From Planctomycetaceae bacterium (GTDB lineage: Bacteria > Planctomycetota > Planctomycetia > Pirellulales > PNKZ01), in contig JAEUIN010000301.1 in assembly GCA_016793115.1 (NCBI GenBank), forward strand, positions 1-64,000: DNA of 64,000 nt, given 5' to 3'. A model generated the notes under the pieces. The model saw only the letters and a program-made list of their open reading frames with translations, searched no databases and was not told the origin of the DNA. The position numbers and the translations under genes are program-made. Of this stretch, positions 42,436 to 50,961 are shown in pieces; position 1 is the stretch's first letter; every line of letters begins with the position of its first letter.

Positions 42436-44457
42436 CTAGGCTCGCAACGTCGCGCCGAACTTCTTGGCACACTCGTCGACGATGCGAGCCCGCAAATCGT
42501 CGGCTTCGGCGTTCGTGAGCGTCCGCTCGGCCGAACGCAGCGTCAGCGTGACGAGCAGGCTCTTCTTACCTGCGCCGAGTTTCTTTTCGTCGCGGAACGG
42601 CTCGCCTTTCAAAGCGAACGATTCGACGAGTCCGGCCCCGCACGTTTGCACGGCCGAGGCCAAATCGCTCCAGCGCACCGTCTCGTCGACGACGAGATTG
42701 ATGTCCCGTTCGATCGAAGGGTAGGCGGGAAGCGGCGCGTACTGCGGCACGAGCACCGCCGCTTTGACGAGCGCCCCAAGTTTCAATTCGGCGACGATCG
42801 ATTTGCCGCGCAGCTCAAACTTCTTGAGAGCGGCGGCGGCGACCTCTCCAAGCACGCCGATTGTTTCTCCGTTCAGCAACAGCTCGACGCCGCGTCCTGC
42901 GGCGAGCAGTTCCTGCTTGGTCGGCCGCACTTCAAGCCGCGCCGTCGGATCGAGCGCCGCCAAGACCGCTTCGAGCGTTCCCTTGACGCGGAAGAAAGAG
43001 TCCGCGCCGTCGCCTCCCGCCGTGAGGCCGAGCATCAATTCTTCCTGCGGCAGTTGTCCCGCGCGCGGCAGATAGACCTTCGCCGTTTCGAACAACTCAA
43101 TCGTGCGATTCCCGACCGCTTCGTTGTCGCGACGGGCCTTGAGCAAGCTCGGCACGAGACTGCGGCGCAGCTTATCGGCCCGCTCCAGAATCGGCATCTG
43201 CAGCGCCAGCGGAGCTGCGTCGCTCCAGGGGCTGAACGATTGCGAAAGCTGGTCGTCGACGACGCTGATCGTCAGCGCTTCATCGAAGCCGCAAGCCGTG
43301 AGCACCTGCCGCACTTTAGCAAGCACTCGATCTTCGTCCGTCCGCGCGGAAGGCGCCATCGGCACGCCGACGTCTTCCGGAATCTTGTCGTAGCCGTAGA
43401 TACGCGCGACTTCCTCGATCAGATCGATCTCGCGTTCCAGATCGCGCCGCCACGAGGGAGGGGCATACGACTGGGCCGCCGCTTCCTTGAGTCCGAGCGC
43501 CAAGATGATTCGTCGCACTTCATCGGCGGGAATCTCGATGCCGACGATTCGCTGAATTTGCGCCGCTCGCAACGTGATCGGCTCACGCGGCTTTCGCGGC
43601 GCGGCGACGTCGATCGCGCCGCTCATCAATTCGCCGCCGCAAATCTCCAAAATCAATTCGCAACAACGTCGACTCACCCAATCGGCGTTCTCGACGTCGA
43701 CGCCCCGCTCAAACCGATACGACGAATCGCTCCGCAACGCCAACTTGCGGGCCGTGGTGCGAATCGAGAGCGGATCGAAGGCCGCGCTTTCAATGAGCAC
43801 TTCCGTCGTGGCGTCGAAAACTTCCGAGTCGGCTCCGCCCATTACGCCACCCAGCGCGACCGGTCGCTCCGCGTCGGCGATCACGCACATGCCGGGCTCG
43901 AGCGTGTAGGTCTTGTGGTTGATCGCTTCAAACTTTTCGCCGGCCTTCGCCTCGCGCACGATTATCTTCCGTCCGCTGAGCTTCGCCAAATCGAAGGCGT
44001 GCAACGGCTGACCGGTTTCCATCAGCACGTAGTTCGTGATGTCGACCACGTTGTTGATCGTCGGCTGGCCGATCGCCGCGAGCCGCTTTTGCAGCCACGC
44101 CGGGCTCGGACCGACTTTCACTCCGCGAATCACGCGGGCCGTATAGCGAGGGCACAACTGCGGGCATTCGACCGCCACGCTCGTCGACTCGCCGACTTTC
44201 GCCGCCGATTCCACGGGCGCGGCGGCAGGCGGCTTCAGCGTCGAACCGAAAATCACCGCGGCTTCGCGCGCCAGTCCGATATGTCCCAAACAGTCGGGCC
44301 TGTTGCTCGTGATTTCCAAGTCGACGCAGTAGTCGTCGCCGGCCGGAGTCGTGCTCTCATGGTTGAAGCCCGCCATCATCATGCGGCGCGCAAACTCATC
44401 GACGCTCAGATTGCCGAGCGGAACGAGCGACTTCAACCATTCATAGGAGATGAGCAT
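42436..44457 (-). CDS. pheT: Phenylalanine--tRNA ligase beta subunit, short form
   Basis: 673 residues, against about 795 for E. coli PheT. The N-terminus (MLISYEWLKSLVP, MMMAGFNHESTTP) runs straight into ITSNRPDCLGHIGLAREAAV. The roughly 110-residue EMAP/tRNA-binding domain that normally interrupts this region is therefore absent. The B3/B4 editing domain (about 100-270), the B5 domain, the synthetase-like core (REIDLIEEVARIYGYDKIP) and the C-terminal FDX-ACB domain (YPSIERDINLVVDETV, near the end) are present. With PheS it charges tRNA-Phe. Last gene of rpmI-rplT-pheS-pheT, 93 nt after pheS. Confidence 0.95.
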   Translation of the reverse strand: MLISYEWLKSLVPLGNLSVDEFARRMMMAGFNHESTTPAGDDYCVDLEITSNRPDCLGHIGLAREAAVIFGSTLKPPAAAPVESAAKVGESTSVAVECPQLCPRYTARVIRGVKVGPSPAWLQKRLAAIGQPTINNVVDITNYVLMETGQPLHAFDLAKLSGRKIIVREAKAGEKFEAINHKTYTLEPGMCVIADAERPVALGGVMGGADSEVFDATTEVLIESAAFDPLSIRTTARKLALRSDSSYRFERGVDVENADWVSRRCCELILEICGGELMSGAIDVAAPRKPREPITLRAAQIQRIVGIEIPADEVRRIILALGLKEAAAQSYAPPSWRRDLEREIDLIEEVARIYGYDKIPEDVGVPMAPSARTDEDRVLAKVRQVLTACGFDEALTISVVDDQLSQSFSPWSDAAPLALQMPILERADKLRRSLVPSLLKARRDNEAVGNRTIELFETAKVYLPRAGQLPQEELMLGLTAGGDGADSFFRVKGTLEAVLAALDPTARLEVRPTKQELLAAGRGVELLLNGETIGVLGEVAAAALKKFELRGKSIVAELKLGALVKAAVLVPQYAPLPAYPSIERDINLVVDETVRWSDLASAVQTCGAGLVESFALKGEPFRDEKKLGAGKKSLLVTLTLRSAERTLTNAEADDLRARIVDECAKKFGATLRA

Positions 44458-44463
44458 GGGCGT

Positions 44464-44547
44464 AAAGTCAGAAGTTAAAAGTCAACACGCAAAACGGCGA
44501 ATTGCAAGTTGTTCACTTTTGCATTTTGCCTTCTAACTTTTGACTTT
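44464..44547. repeat. AT-rich imperfect inverted repeat between pheS and pheT
   Basis: The 93-nt spacer is AT-rich in a very GC-rich region. Its ends form inverted arms: AAAGTCAGAAGTTAAAA (44464-44480) and the complement of 44531-44547 agree at 15 of 17 positions, with nested GCAAAA/TTTTGC pairing inside. The transcript would fold into a long stem between the two coding regions. Confidence 0.5.
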
Positions 44548-44550
44548 TCC

Positions 44551-45570
44551 CTAGAACTGTTCGAGGAACCGCACGTCGTTGCGATAGAACTCGCGGATAT
44601 CGGTCACATGATGACGTCGCGCACAAACGCGTTCGACGCCCAGGCCGAACGCAAACCCGCTGACCTCGTCGGGATCGTAGCCGACGGCTCGGAGCACGTT
44701 GGGGTCGACCATGCCGGCGCCGCCCATCTCGATCCAGCGGTCGTGCCACTGCATGTCGACCTCGACGCTCGGCTCCGTGAACGGAAAGAACGACGGTCGA
44801 AAACGAATGTGCACTTCGCCTCCGAAGTAGCTCTTGGCGAACAGCCGCAGCGTGCTCTTCAGATCGGCCATCGTCACATGCTTGTCGACGAGCAGCCCCT
44901 CGATCTGATGAAACATCGGGTAATGCGTCGCATCGGCCGTGTCGGGGCGATAAACGCGGCCGAGCGAAATGATGCGCACCGGCGGGCGCTGCGCTTCCAT
45001 CACGCGAATCTGCACCGTGCTCGTCTGGCTGCGCAGCAACATCGGCCCCGCGCCGAGCTTTTCGGCCGTGGCCAGATAAAAGTTCTCCAGCGGATCGCGG
45101 GCCGGATGCGCCTGCGGAATGTTGAGCGCTTCGAAATTGTGCCGCTCGTCTTCGATTTCCGGACCCTGCGCCACGGAGAAACCGAGTCGCCCCATGATGT
45201 CTTTGAGCTCGTCGATCGTTTGCGTCAACGGGTGCAAATGACCGAGCCGCGGCCGCGCGCCGGGCTGTGAGGGATCGAACGGCGGCCCGGAGGAAACCGC
45301 GGCGTCGCCGGAGCCGGCCCGCTCTTGAGCCGCGGCGAAGGCGGCTTCGACGGCCTGCTTCACCTCGTTGAACTTCTTGCCGGCGGCCGGCTTGTCGTCT
45401 TTGCCGACCGTGCCGAGACCCTTTTGGGCGTCTTTAAGTTTGCCGCTTTTCGCCCCCAGATACTCGACGCGGGCCGCTTCCAGCGCAGCGGCGTCCATCG
45501 CCGCCGCGAAGGCTTTCACGGCCTCCGCGGCCAGCGCATCGAGCTCGGCGAGGAACGATGCGAGAGACAT
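44551..45570 (-). CDS. pheS: Phenylalanine--tRNA ligase alpha subunit
   Basis: 339 residues, the usual length. An N-terminal coiled-coil tRNA-binding arm (ALDALAAEAVKAFAAAM-like helices, residues 1-90) is followed by the class II catalytic domain with HPLTQTIDELKDIM, the motif-2 region GRVYRPDTADATHYPMFHQIEGL and the C-terminal motif 3 (GFAFGLGVERVCARRHHVTDI). It forms an alpha2-beta2 enzyme with PheT encoded downstream. A structured 102-nt spacer separates it from rplT, which precedes it in the operon. Confidence 0.96.
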   Translation of the reverse strand: MSLASFLAELDALAAEAVKAFAAAMDAAALEAARVEYLGAKSGKLKDAQKGLGTVGKDDKPAAGKKFNEVKQAVEAAFAAAQERAGSGDAAVSSGPPFDPSQPGARPRLGHLHPLTQTIDELKDIMGRLGFSVAQGPEIEDERHNFEALNIPQAHPARDPLENFYLATAEKLGAGPMLLRSQTSTVQIRVMEAQRPPVRIISLGRVYRPDTADATHYPMFHQIEGLLVDKHVTMADLKSTLRLFAKSYFGGEVHIRFRPSFFPFTEPSVEVDMQWHDRWIEMGGAGMVDPNVLRAVGYDPDEVSGFAFGLGVERVCARRHHVTDIREFYRNDVRFLEQF

Positions 45571-45609
45571 GGCGAAACTGGAGACTTAAGACTTGAGGCC
45601 GGAGTAGAG

Positions 45610-45651
45610 AGACCGGAGCCGGCGAACTTGGTTCGCTGCGGTCTCCGGTCT
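45610..45651 (-). other. Stem-loop in the rplT-pheS spacer
   Basis: AGACCGGAG (45610-45618) pairs exactly with CTCCGGTCT (45643-45651), and an inner GCGAAC/GTTCGC hairpin (45623-45628, 45632-45637) stacks inside. There is no T-tract in the direction of transcription, so it is not a standard attenuator. A processing site or translational control element is possible. Confidence 0.4.
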
Positions 45652-45672
45652 TCGATCTCCGAACTTCAGCGA

Positions 45673-46026
45673 CTAGCCCAACGCACCCTTAACGAGCGCG
45701 AACACCGCGTCGAACGCGGCGGGGTCGTGAATCGCCATTTCCGAAAGCGTCTTACGATCAAGCTCGATCTTCGCCTTCACGAGGCCGGCGATGAATTGGC
45801 TGTAGCGGAGTCCGCGCTCGCGGCAAGCGGCGTTCAAGCGGATGATCCAGAGCGAGCGGAGATTGCGGCGCTTCGTCTTGCGATCGCGGAACGCATAGAC
45901 GCCGGCCTTGATCAAAGTTTCCTTGGCCGTGCGATACATCTTGCGACGACCGCCGACGAAACCCTTGACCTTCTTGCGAAGACGCTTCTTCGCTTGGGTG
46001 CGAGCGGCACCCTTCATGGAACGCAT
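45673..46026 (-). CDS. rplT: 50S ribosomal protein L20
   Basis: 117 residues, the normal L20 length. The basic N-terminal extension (AARTQAKKRLRKKVKGFVGGRRKMYRTAKE) and the globular part (YAFRDRKTKRRNLRSLWIIRLNAACRERG; YSQFIAGLVKA) are characteristic. L20 is needed early in 50S assembly, and in some bacteria it represses its own operon at the rpmI message. It follows rpmI after 167 nt and precedes pheS. Confidence 0.96.
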   Translation of the reverse strand: MRSMKGAARTQAKKRLRKKVKGFVGGRRKMYRTAKETLIKAGVYAFRDRKTKRRNLRSLWIIRLNAACRERGLRYSQFIAGLVKAKIELDRKTLSEMAIHDPAAFDAVFALVKGALG

Positions 46027-46193
46027 GACAAACCTTCCTTCTTTGTTGGCAAGCCCAAGGCCCCGCCGAGCAATTCGGCGGCGTTTTTACCAGCCCGACC
46101 TGCATGTCTGTCGTAAGCTTTCGCTCACGACGGGAACGGGCGAAGTTCGCCCTCCCCAAACTAGCCACCAGCGCCCGACGCCTAGCGCCTGCT

Positions 46194-46397
46194 CTAGTAG
46201 CTGTTCCCGCACAGCAAACGAGCGACGCGCTTCGATTCGCTCTTCGTCGTCGCCGACGTGCCGCGCAGCTTGCGCTTCCGCTTCGACGACATCCGGCTCG
46301 CCAAGTGGCTCGTGCCCGCGCTGCGGTGCATGGCCTTGCCGGTCGCCGACAAACGGAACCGCTTCTTCGTGCCCTTGTGGGTCTTCATCTTCGGCAT
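46194..46397 (-). CDS. rpmI: 50S ribosomal protein L35
   Basis: 67 residues from ATG 46397 (MPKMKTHKGTKKRFRLSATG), the canonical L35 N-terminus; the frame extends upstream to 46454 but without family similarity. The basic tail (MSSKRKRKLRGT) is typical. It is the first gene of the phe operon here. In many bacteria infC lies directly upstream of rpmI, but here the next gene upstream is divergent (PQQ-like protein, 46671), so infC is not part of this operon. The promoter should lie in the 273-nt divergent spacer. Confidence 0.96.
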   Translation of the reverse strand: MPKMKTHKGTKKRFRLSATGKAMHRSAGTSHLASRMSSKRKRKLRGTSATTKSESKRVARLLCGNSY

Positions 46398-46670
46398 AGC
46401 ATCACCAATCCAAGTTCCCGGTTCGCACGCGGCGACGGGGAAGAAACTGAACAATACGACCGGGGAATACGAAAGCCCGTCATTATAAAGCCTTACCGGC
46501 CCGGTGGAAGTCCATTCGGCGGAATCGGCCTCTCACTTGAGGCTGCGGCATCGCGACGCCGCACCGCGGCGTGAGGGCCGGGCGAATAAAAACGTTGTGT
46601 TCGGCGTCGAAACTGCGGATATTTGGCCGCACCCGCTCCTTCGCCCCCTTCCTTCCTTGGACGCCCCGCC

Positions 46671-47906
46671 ATGGCCACGGCCGCTTGTTTTTCGTCGTTC
46701 CTCGTCGCACTCCTGGCGGTCCTCCCGGCTTCGCCGTCGCTGCCGGCAAGCGTTTGGCCTCGCTGGCGGGGGCCGATGGAAAACGGCCACACGGCCGAAA
46801 CCGGCTTGCCGGTGAAATGGACCGATTCCGACGTCGCCTGGAAGACGCCGCTGCCCGGTTCCGGTCAATCGTCGCCGATTATTTGGGGCGATCGGATCTT
46901 TCTGACCGCGGCCCTGGATCAAGGCCGCGAGCGAATCGTGTTCGCCGTCGATCGCAAGAGCGGCAAGATTCTTTGGCAGCGCTCGGCTTGGAAAGGGGAG
47001 CCGGAGAAGGTGCACATCATGAACGGCTGGGCCTCGCCGTCGTGCGCCACCGACGGGGAGATCGTCGTCGCGTTCTTCGGACGCGGCGGCATCCATGCGT
47101 ACTCCGTCGACGGCACACCGCTCTGGTCGCGCGACCTCGGCAAGTTTGAAAGCCCGTGGGGCGTCTCGGCCTGCCCGGTCATCGTCGATGACTTGGTCAT
47201 TCAAAACTGCGACGCCGACGTCGACGCCTACATCACAGGGCTCAACAAGCGAACCGGCGAGACGGTCTGGAAGACCAAACGTCGTGACCATCGTGGGTGG
47301 AGCACGCCGATCGTCGTTGCGGTCGGCGATCATCGCGAGCTCGTCGTCAACGGCCACGAAGGGGTGCAAGCCTACGACCCGAAGAGCGGCCAAGACCTCT
47401 GGTTTTGCAAAGGGTTCAACGGCCGCGGCGAACCGACCGTGACGCCGGCCGGCGATGTGCTCTGCGTCGTCAATGGACTCTCGGGCGACTTTTACGCCGT
47501 GAAGCCCGGCGGCAGCGGCGACGTGACCGCGACGCACATGGCTTGGCACACGCCGCGCAAAGACGGCCGCGATTGCCCGTCGCCGATCGTCGTCGGCAAA
47601 TACGTTTTCGTAATCAGCATGAGCGGCATCGCCACCTGCTACGACGCAACCGACGGCCGCGCGATCTGGAAGGAGCGCCTGACCGGAAAGTTCAGCGGTT
47701 CGCCGATCGCCGCCGGCGGATTGATCTACGTGACGAGCGAAGACGGCGTGACGTACGTGATTCGCCCCGGCAATAAGCTCGACGTCGTCGCCGAAAACCC
47801 ACTCGCGGCGAGCGAAGAAGAGATCTTCCGGGCGTCGCCCACTCCATGCGACGGCCGGATTTACCTTCGCTCGACGAACGTCTTGTACTGCATCGGCAAG
47901 AAGTAA
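46671..47906 (+). CDS. Exported PQQ-like beta-propeller repeat protein
   Basis: 411 residues from ATG 46671, which opens a signal peptide (CFSSFLVALLAVLPASPSLPA). The rest is an eight-bladed-type propeller of PQQ/quinoprotein-alcohol-dehydrogenase-like repeats, each with the tryptophan-docking pattern: VFAVDRKSGKILWQRS, YSVDGTPLWSRDL, ITGLNKRTGETVWKTK, YDPKSGQDLWF, CYDATDGRAIWKERL. The opening WPRWRGPMENGHTAETGLPVKW is the planctomycete PQQ-like form (outer membrane protein assembly BamB-like in annotation). Catalytic residues for PQQ and Ca were not identified, so an enzyme role is unproven. It is divergent from rpmI. Confidence 0.88.
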   Translation: MATAACFSSFLVALLAVLPASPSLPASVWPRWRGPMENGHTAETGLPVKWTDSDVAWKTPLPGSGQSSPIIWGDRIFLTAALDQGRERIVFAVDRKSGKILWQRSAWKGEPEKVHIMNGWASPSCATDGEIVVAFFGRGGIHAYSVDGTPLWSRDLGKFESPWGVSACPVIVDDLVIQNCDADVDAYITGLNKRTGETVWKTKRRDHRGWSTPIVVAVGDHRELVVNGHEGVQAYDPKSGQDLWFCKGFNGRGEPTVTPAGDVLCVVNGLSGDFYAVKPGGSGDVTATHMAWHTPRKDGRDCPSPIVVGKYVFVISMSGIATCYDATDGRAIWKERLTGKFSGSPIAAGGLIYVTSEDGVTYVIRPGNKLDVVAENPLAASEEEIFRASPTPCDGRIYLRSTNVLYCIGKK

Positions 47907-47931
47907 GGTGGGGCGAGCGCAGCGAGGCCCA
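47907..47931. terminator. Short inverted repeat between convergent genes
   Basis: GTGGG (47907-47911) and CCCAC (47927-47931) frame GCGAGCGCAGCGAGG. It starts one base after the stop of the PQQ-like gene and ends 5 nt before the stop of the convergent gene. It looks like a dispersed hairpin doubling as a bidirectional 3' end. No T-tract is present. Confidence 0.35.
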
Positions 47932-47936
47932 CGCGG

Positions 47937-49319
47937 TCAACGGGCATACCCGCTAATCGACTTAATTCTCACCGAATTCGCCGATCCGCTGTCGCCTTCC
48001 ACAGGATCAAATCGCAATCCGATGATCGGCCCCCGGTAGTTCGCGTGCTTTGCAAGGTCGACTTCATAAGTGCGAAACTGGTCGTCGCCCGACACCTGGA
48101 AGTCGATCAGATTCTTCTCCGCAAAGCCGGCCTCGCCGAAGCGGTGCCAATAGAGCCGGGCCTTGTGCGCCGCACCATTGGAATAAGCTGCGGTGACGTA
48201 AATCTTCGGCGCATCTTCGGCGAGCCAGAAATCGCGCGGGCCGGTCAAGTGCGGGTCGGGCGCGTCGCAAGTCACGTTGAGTCCGCCGCGAATCGGCCAG
48301 CCGGAGTCGCGACAGTTGGCGAAGCGCCAATGTTGCCGATCGCGAAGGAAGCGATAATCGGGCACACGCGGCTTTGCGGCTTGTGCGCTCTTCCGATGTT
48401 GCGCGACGACATAGTCGCGAATCGCCGGAAGCATTCCCAGAATCAGCGTGTAGCGATACTCGTAGTCGATGTTGTGGTCGATCACTTCAATTTGTACCGG
48501 CGCGATGTAACCGGTCGGCGCGTCTTTCGTGCCGCCGGAGCCGGTCTTTCCGGCGAAGCCGCCGGAGAACTCGTAGCATCCCGGGTGATAGACGCCGAGT
48601 CCGAAGTCGTCGTCGTTCACCAACGCACACCAGTTTTCAGTCGCCGTCGTGTGCTTCCAAGGAAAACCGCGCCCTTTGGTCGTATCGAACAACGTCAGTT
48701 CGCCGCCGGTAAACGGTCGCGAGCCCGAGTACGTGAAGTGTCGGTAGTACGGCCCGTTCACATAAACGGCGGGCAACTCCTGATAGCGGGCCGCGTACTG
48801 CGTCTTGTCGCCGCGTCGATTCACCATCCGAGCCCGCGCTTCGACGGTCGCTCCTTCCAGACGCAACCATGATTCGAACTCGCATTCGGCCGGCTCACTG
48901 TCGAGCGGCCACTGCATTGGGATGCAACGCACGTAGAGTTCGTGTTTCGCCGGATCGAGCTTGAAATCAAGGATCTTCGACCCGTGACGGTAGTCGTCGC
49001 CGGTTTGAATCGGGTTCCAACCGATGTGCGCCCAGTGCGGCTGCGGCTTTTTCTCGCCGACCGTGAAGGGGATCGGGCCTGAATAGAACGACATTTGAAT
49101 CTGTCGCCCGAGGTCGTAATTGTTGACGACGTTTTCGTCGCGACCGGAGAGCGAGAGGTAGCTGATCACGCCGCCGCGATCGAGGTCGACCCCGAGCCGA
49201 ATGACGCCGTTGTCGAGAAAGCGTTCGCCGCGCAGCTCGTCGGCCGCATGAAGCGACGCTGCGAAAAGCGACAGCATGACTGCGGCGAGCGCATGGCGGG
49301 GGAGCGGTCGAAACATCAA
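47937..49319 (-). CDS. Secreted protein of unknown function, beta-sandwich type
   Basis: 460 residues with a signal peptide (HALAAVMLSLFAASLHAA). I do not recognise the family with certainty. Residues about 30-300 read like a galactose-mutarotase/glycoside-hydrolase-type beta-sandwich (FLDNGVIRLGVDLDRGGVIS, then GLGVYHPGCYEFSGGFAG). Residues about 320-460 read like a carbohydrate-binding jellyroll (ARLYWHRFGEAGFAEKN, FRTYEVDLAKHANYRG, IIGLRFDPV). No obvious catalytic pair could be assigned. A role in polysaccharide use is inference. It lies 72 nt upstream of nothing on its strand and downstream of the glutathione peroxidase gene, which is co-oriented. Confidence 0.65.
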   Translation of the reverse strand: MMFRPLPRHALAAVMLSLFAASLHAADELRGERFLDNGVIRLGVDLDRGGVISYLSLSGRDENVVNNYDLGRQIQMSFYSGPIPFTVGEKKPQPHWAHIGWNPIQTGDDYRHGSKILDFKLDPAKHELYVRCIPMQWPLDSEPAECEFESWLRLEGATVEARARMVNRRGDKTQYAARYQELPAVYVNGPYYRHFTYSGSRPFTGGELTLFDTTKGRGFPWKHTTATENWCALVNDDDFGLGVYHPGCYEFSGGFAGKTGSGGTKDAPTGYIAPVQIEVIDHNIDYEYRYTLILGMLPAIRDYVVAQHRKSAQAAKPRVPDYRFLRDRQHWRFANCRDSGWPIRGGLNVTCDAPDPHLTGPRDFWLAEDAPKIYVTAAYSNGAAHKARLYWHRFGEAGFAEKNLIDFQVSGDDQFRTYEVDLAKHANYRGPIIGLRFDPVEGDSGSANSVRIKSISGYAR

Positions 49320-49391
49320 GCGGTACGGTTCCCTCCGGCGTTTTACGCCTTCGCTCGAACTTCACGCCGGCCGGCCATGAGAGCCGTTTGG

Positions 49392-49952
49392 TTACTTCTT
49401 CGCGAGTTCGGCTTCGATCGCCGACACCACTTCCGGAGCGTCCGGCTTCACGCGCGGCGCGAACCGGGCGACGACGTCGCCGTTGCGACCGATCAGAAAC
49501 TTTTCGAAGTTCCAGCCGATCGGGCCCGGAAACTTCGACTTGTTCGTCAGATAGTCGTAGAGCGGGCAAATGTCGTCGCCTTTGACGACGACCTTGCTCA
49601 GCATGTCGAACTCGACGCCGTAGTTCGATTTGCAGAACGTCGCGATCTCTTCGTTCGTTCCGGGCTCTTGCTTGCCGAACTCATTGGCCGGCACGCCGAC
49701 GATCGATAGTCCCTGAGCGGCGTACTTCTTGTGTAGTTCTTGGAGTTGCTCGTATTGCGGCGTGAGTCCGCACTCGCTGGCCACGTTGACCAACAGTACG
49801 ACTTTGCCCTGGTACTTGTCGGCCAGTTTCACGCTCTGACCGGAGAGCGTCTTCATTTCGAAATCGAGAGCGGCAGGCACGTTATCGGCTCCATAAGCGG
49901 CGGCGACGCCGCACAAAGCGGCGAACGCGAACAAGGCAAAACGACGAATCAT
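49392..49952 (-). CDS. Exported glutathione-peroxidase-family (thiol peroxidase) protein
   Basis: 186 residues. A signal peptide (FALFAFAALCGVAAAYG) puts it in the periplasm. The peroxidase core has the peroxidatic residue in VNVASECGLTPQYEQL (Cys61; cysteine, not selenocysteine), the catalytic Gln in GVPANEFGKQEPGT and the Trp-Asn in IGWNFEKFLI, so the tetrad is complete. A further Cys at TFCKSNYG may be resolving. Most bacterial members use thioredoxin, not glutathione. It detoxifies hydroperoxides. It is followed on the same strand by the secreted unknown gene. Confidence 0.92.
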   Translation of the reverse strand: MIRRFALFAFAALCGVAAAYGADNVPAALDFEMKTLSGQSVKLADKYQGKVVLLVNVASECGLTPQYEQLQELHKKYAAQGLSIVGVPANEFGKQEPGTNEEIATFCKSNYGVEFDMLSKVVVKGDDICPLYDYLTNKSKFPGPIGWNFEKFLIGRNGDVVARFAPRVKPDAPEVVSAIEAELAKK

Positions 49953-50047
49953 CGGGCAGGCTCCTCAAGGTGGGAAAGGGGACGGGGATCTTGGTTTCCG
50001 GTTTTCAGTTTTTCGTTGCCGCGTTCGAAGGGCGGCGACACCGACAA

Positions 50048-50944
50048 CTAGCAACCAAGTCTTCGAATCGCTTCCAGACTTTTCTTCGCCGCGGCGTCGA
50101 GGTTGGCTTCGCCGCCGCCGCCGCGAAGCGGCGAACACATTTCATACGCGACGTAACCGTGAAAGCCTCCTTCTTTCAGCCCGGCGAAAAACGCCGGAAG
50201 ATCGATGAATCCTTCGCCGAGCGGGACGGCCCTCACGGCGGCCGGCTCGAGCTTTTGATAATTCACCAAGTGCTGTTGGTAGGAGTATCGCTCCAGTCGC
50301 ACGTAGTCGGCCAACGTCGTTTGCACCATCCGGGGCGCAAGCCGCTTGGCCGACTCATATAAGTTAGCGCCGTGCAGCGCAATCGACCAGGGGTCGAACA
50401 TCGCCTTCAAGTTGGGCCGATCGATTTCGTCGAGCAATTCCAAATAGGCATCGACGGCGACGCCGACGTCGTGGTGGTTCTGCAACCCCACGGTCACGCC
50501 GAATTCGGCCGCGGCATCGGCGCACTCTCGCAGAGCGCCGACGCATTTGTTCCAGTCGGCCTGGTAAGCCTGTGGCTCCGTGTAATAGCCGCTGAACACG
50601 CGTACGATCTTGGCCCCGAGCGCCTGCGCCATACGCGCCGCCTCGCGTACGTAGGCCACCTGCATTTCGACCAGCGGCACTTCGGGAGATTTATGCCCGA
50701 CGGTGAAGTCGGTGTAGGCGGCGATCGTAGCGATGTCGATCTTCGCGGCCTGCGCGGCTTCGCGAATCATCGCCAGCGATTCCTCGGAGCGATAATCGAG
50801 CGGCGACAGATGCGGCCGCTTCGCGCCGATCTCGACCGAAGGGTAACCGAGCTGCGCCGCCTTGCGAATGAATTCGACGACGCCCAGCCGATGCTGGCCC
50901 CAATAGCCCGCATAGCTCACGGAGAATAGCATCGGAATCATCAT
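50048..50944 (-). CDS. Xylose isomerase-like TIM-barrel protein
   Basis: 298 residues of the AP-endonuclease-2/xylose isomerase-like TIM-barrel family: LGYPSVEIGAKRPHLSPLDY, AQALGAKIVRVFSGYYTEPQ, VTVGLQNHHDVGVAVDAYLE, LKAMFDPWSIALHG and the C-terminal YVAYEMCSPLRGGG. The Glu, Asp, His and Glu typical of the metal site can be placed in EIG, NHHD, FDPW and YEM. Members isomerise or epimerise sugars and inositols; the substrate is unknown. No signal peptide. It lies just downstream of the ketosynthase-like gene on the same strand (17-nt gap), so it may be co-transcribed. Confidence 0.85.
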   Translation of the reverse strand: MMIPMLFSVSYAGYWGQHRLGVVEFIRKAAQLGYPSVEIGAKRPHLSPLDYRSEESLAMIREAAQAAKIDIATIAAYTDFTVGHKSPEVPLVEMQVAYVREAARMAQALGAKIVRVFSGYYTEPQAYQADWNKCVGALRECADAAAEFGVTVGLQNHHDVGVAVDAYLELLDEIDRPNLKAMFDPWSIALHGANLYESAKRLAPRMVQTTLADYVRLERYSYQQHLVNYQKLEPAAVRAVPLGEGFIDLPAFFAGLKEGGFHGYVAYEMCSPLRGGGGEANLDAAAKKSLEAIRRLGC

Positions 50945-50961
50945 TCAGACCCTCGCGAATT

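Noticed and set aside
42646..44478. 610-codon open frame on the top strand
   Set aside because: It is antisense to pheT over its whole length, is Arg/His-rich with no domain, and arises from the third-position GC bias of pheT.
49560..49640. Possible selenoprotein glutathione peroxidase
   Set aside because: The peroxidatic position is encoded by a normal Cys codon and there is no in-frame TGA or SECIS-like need.
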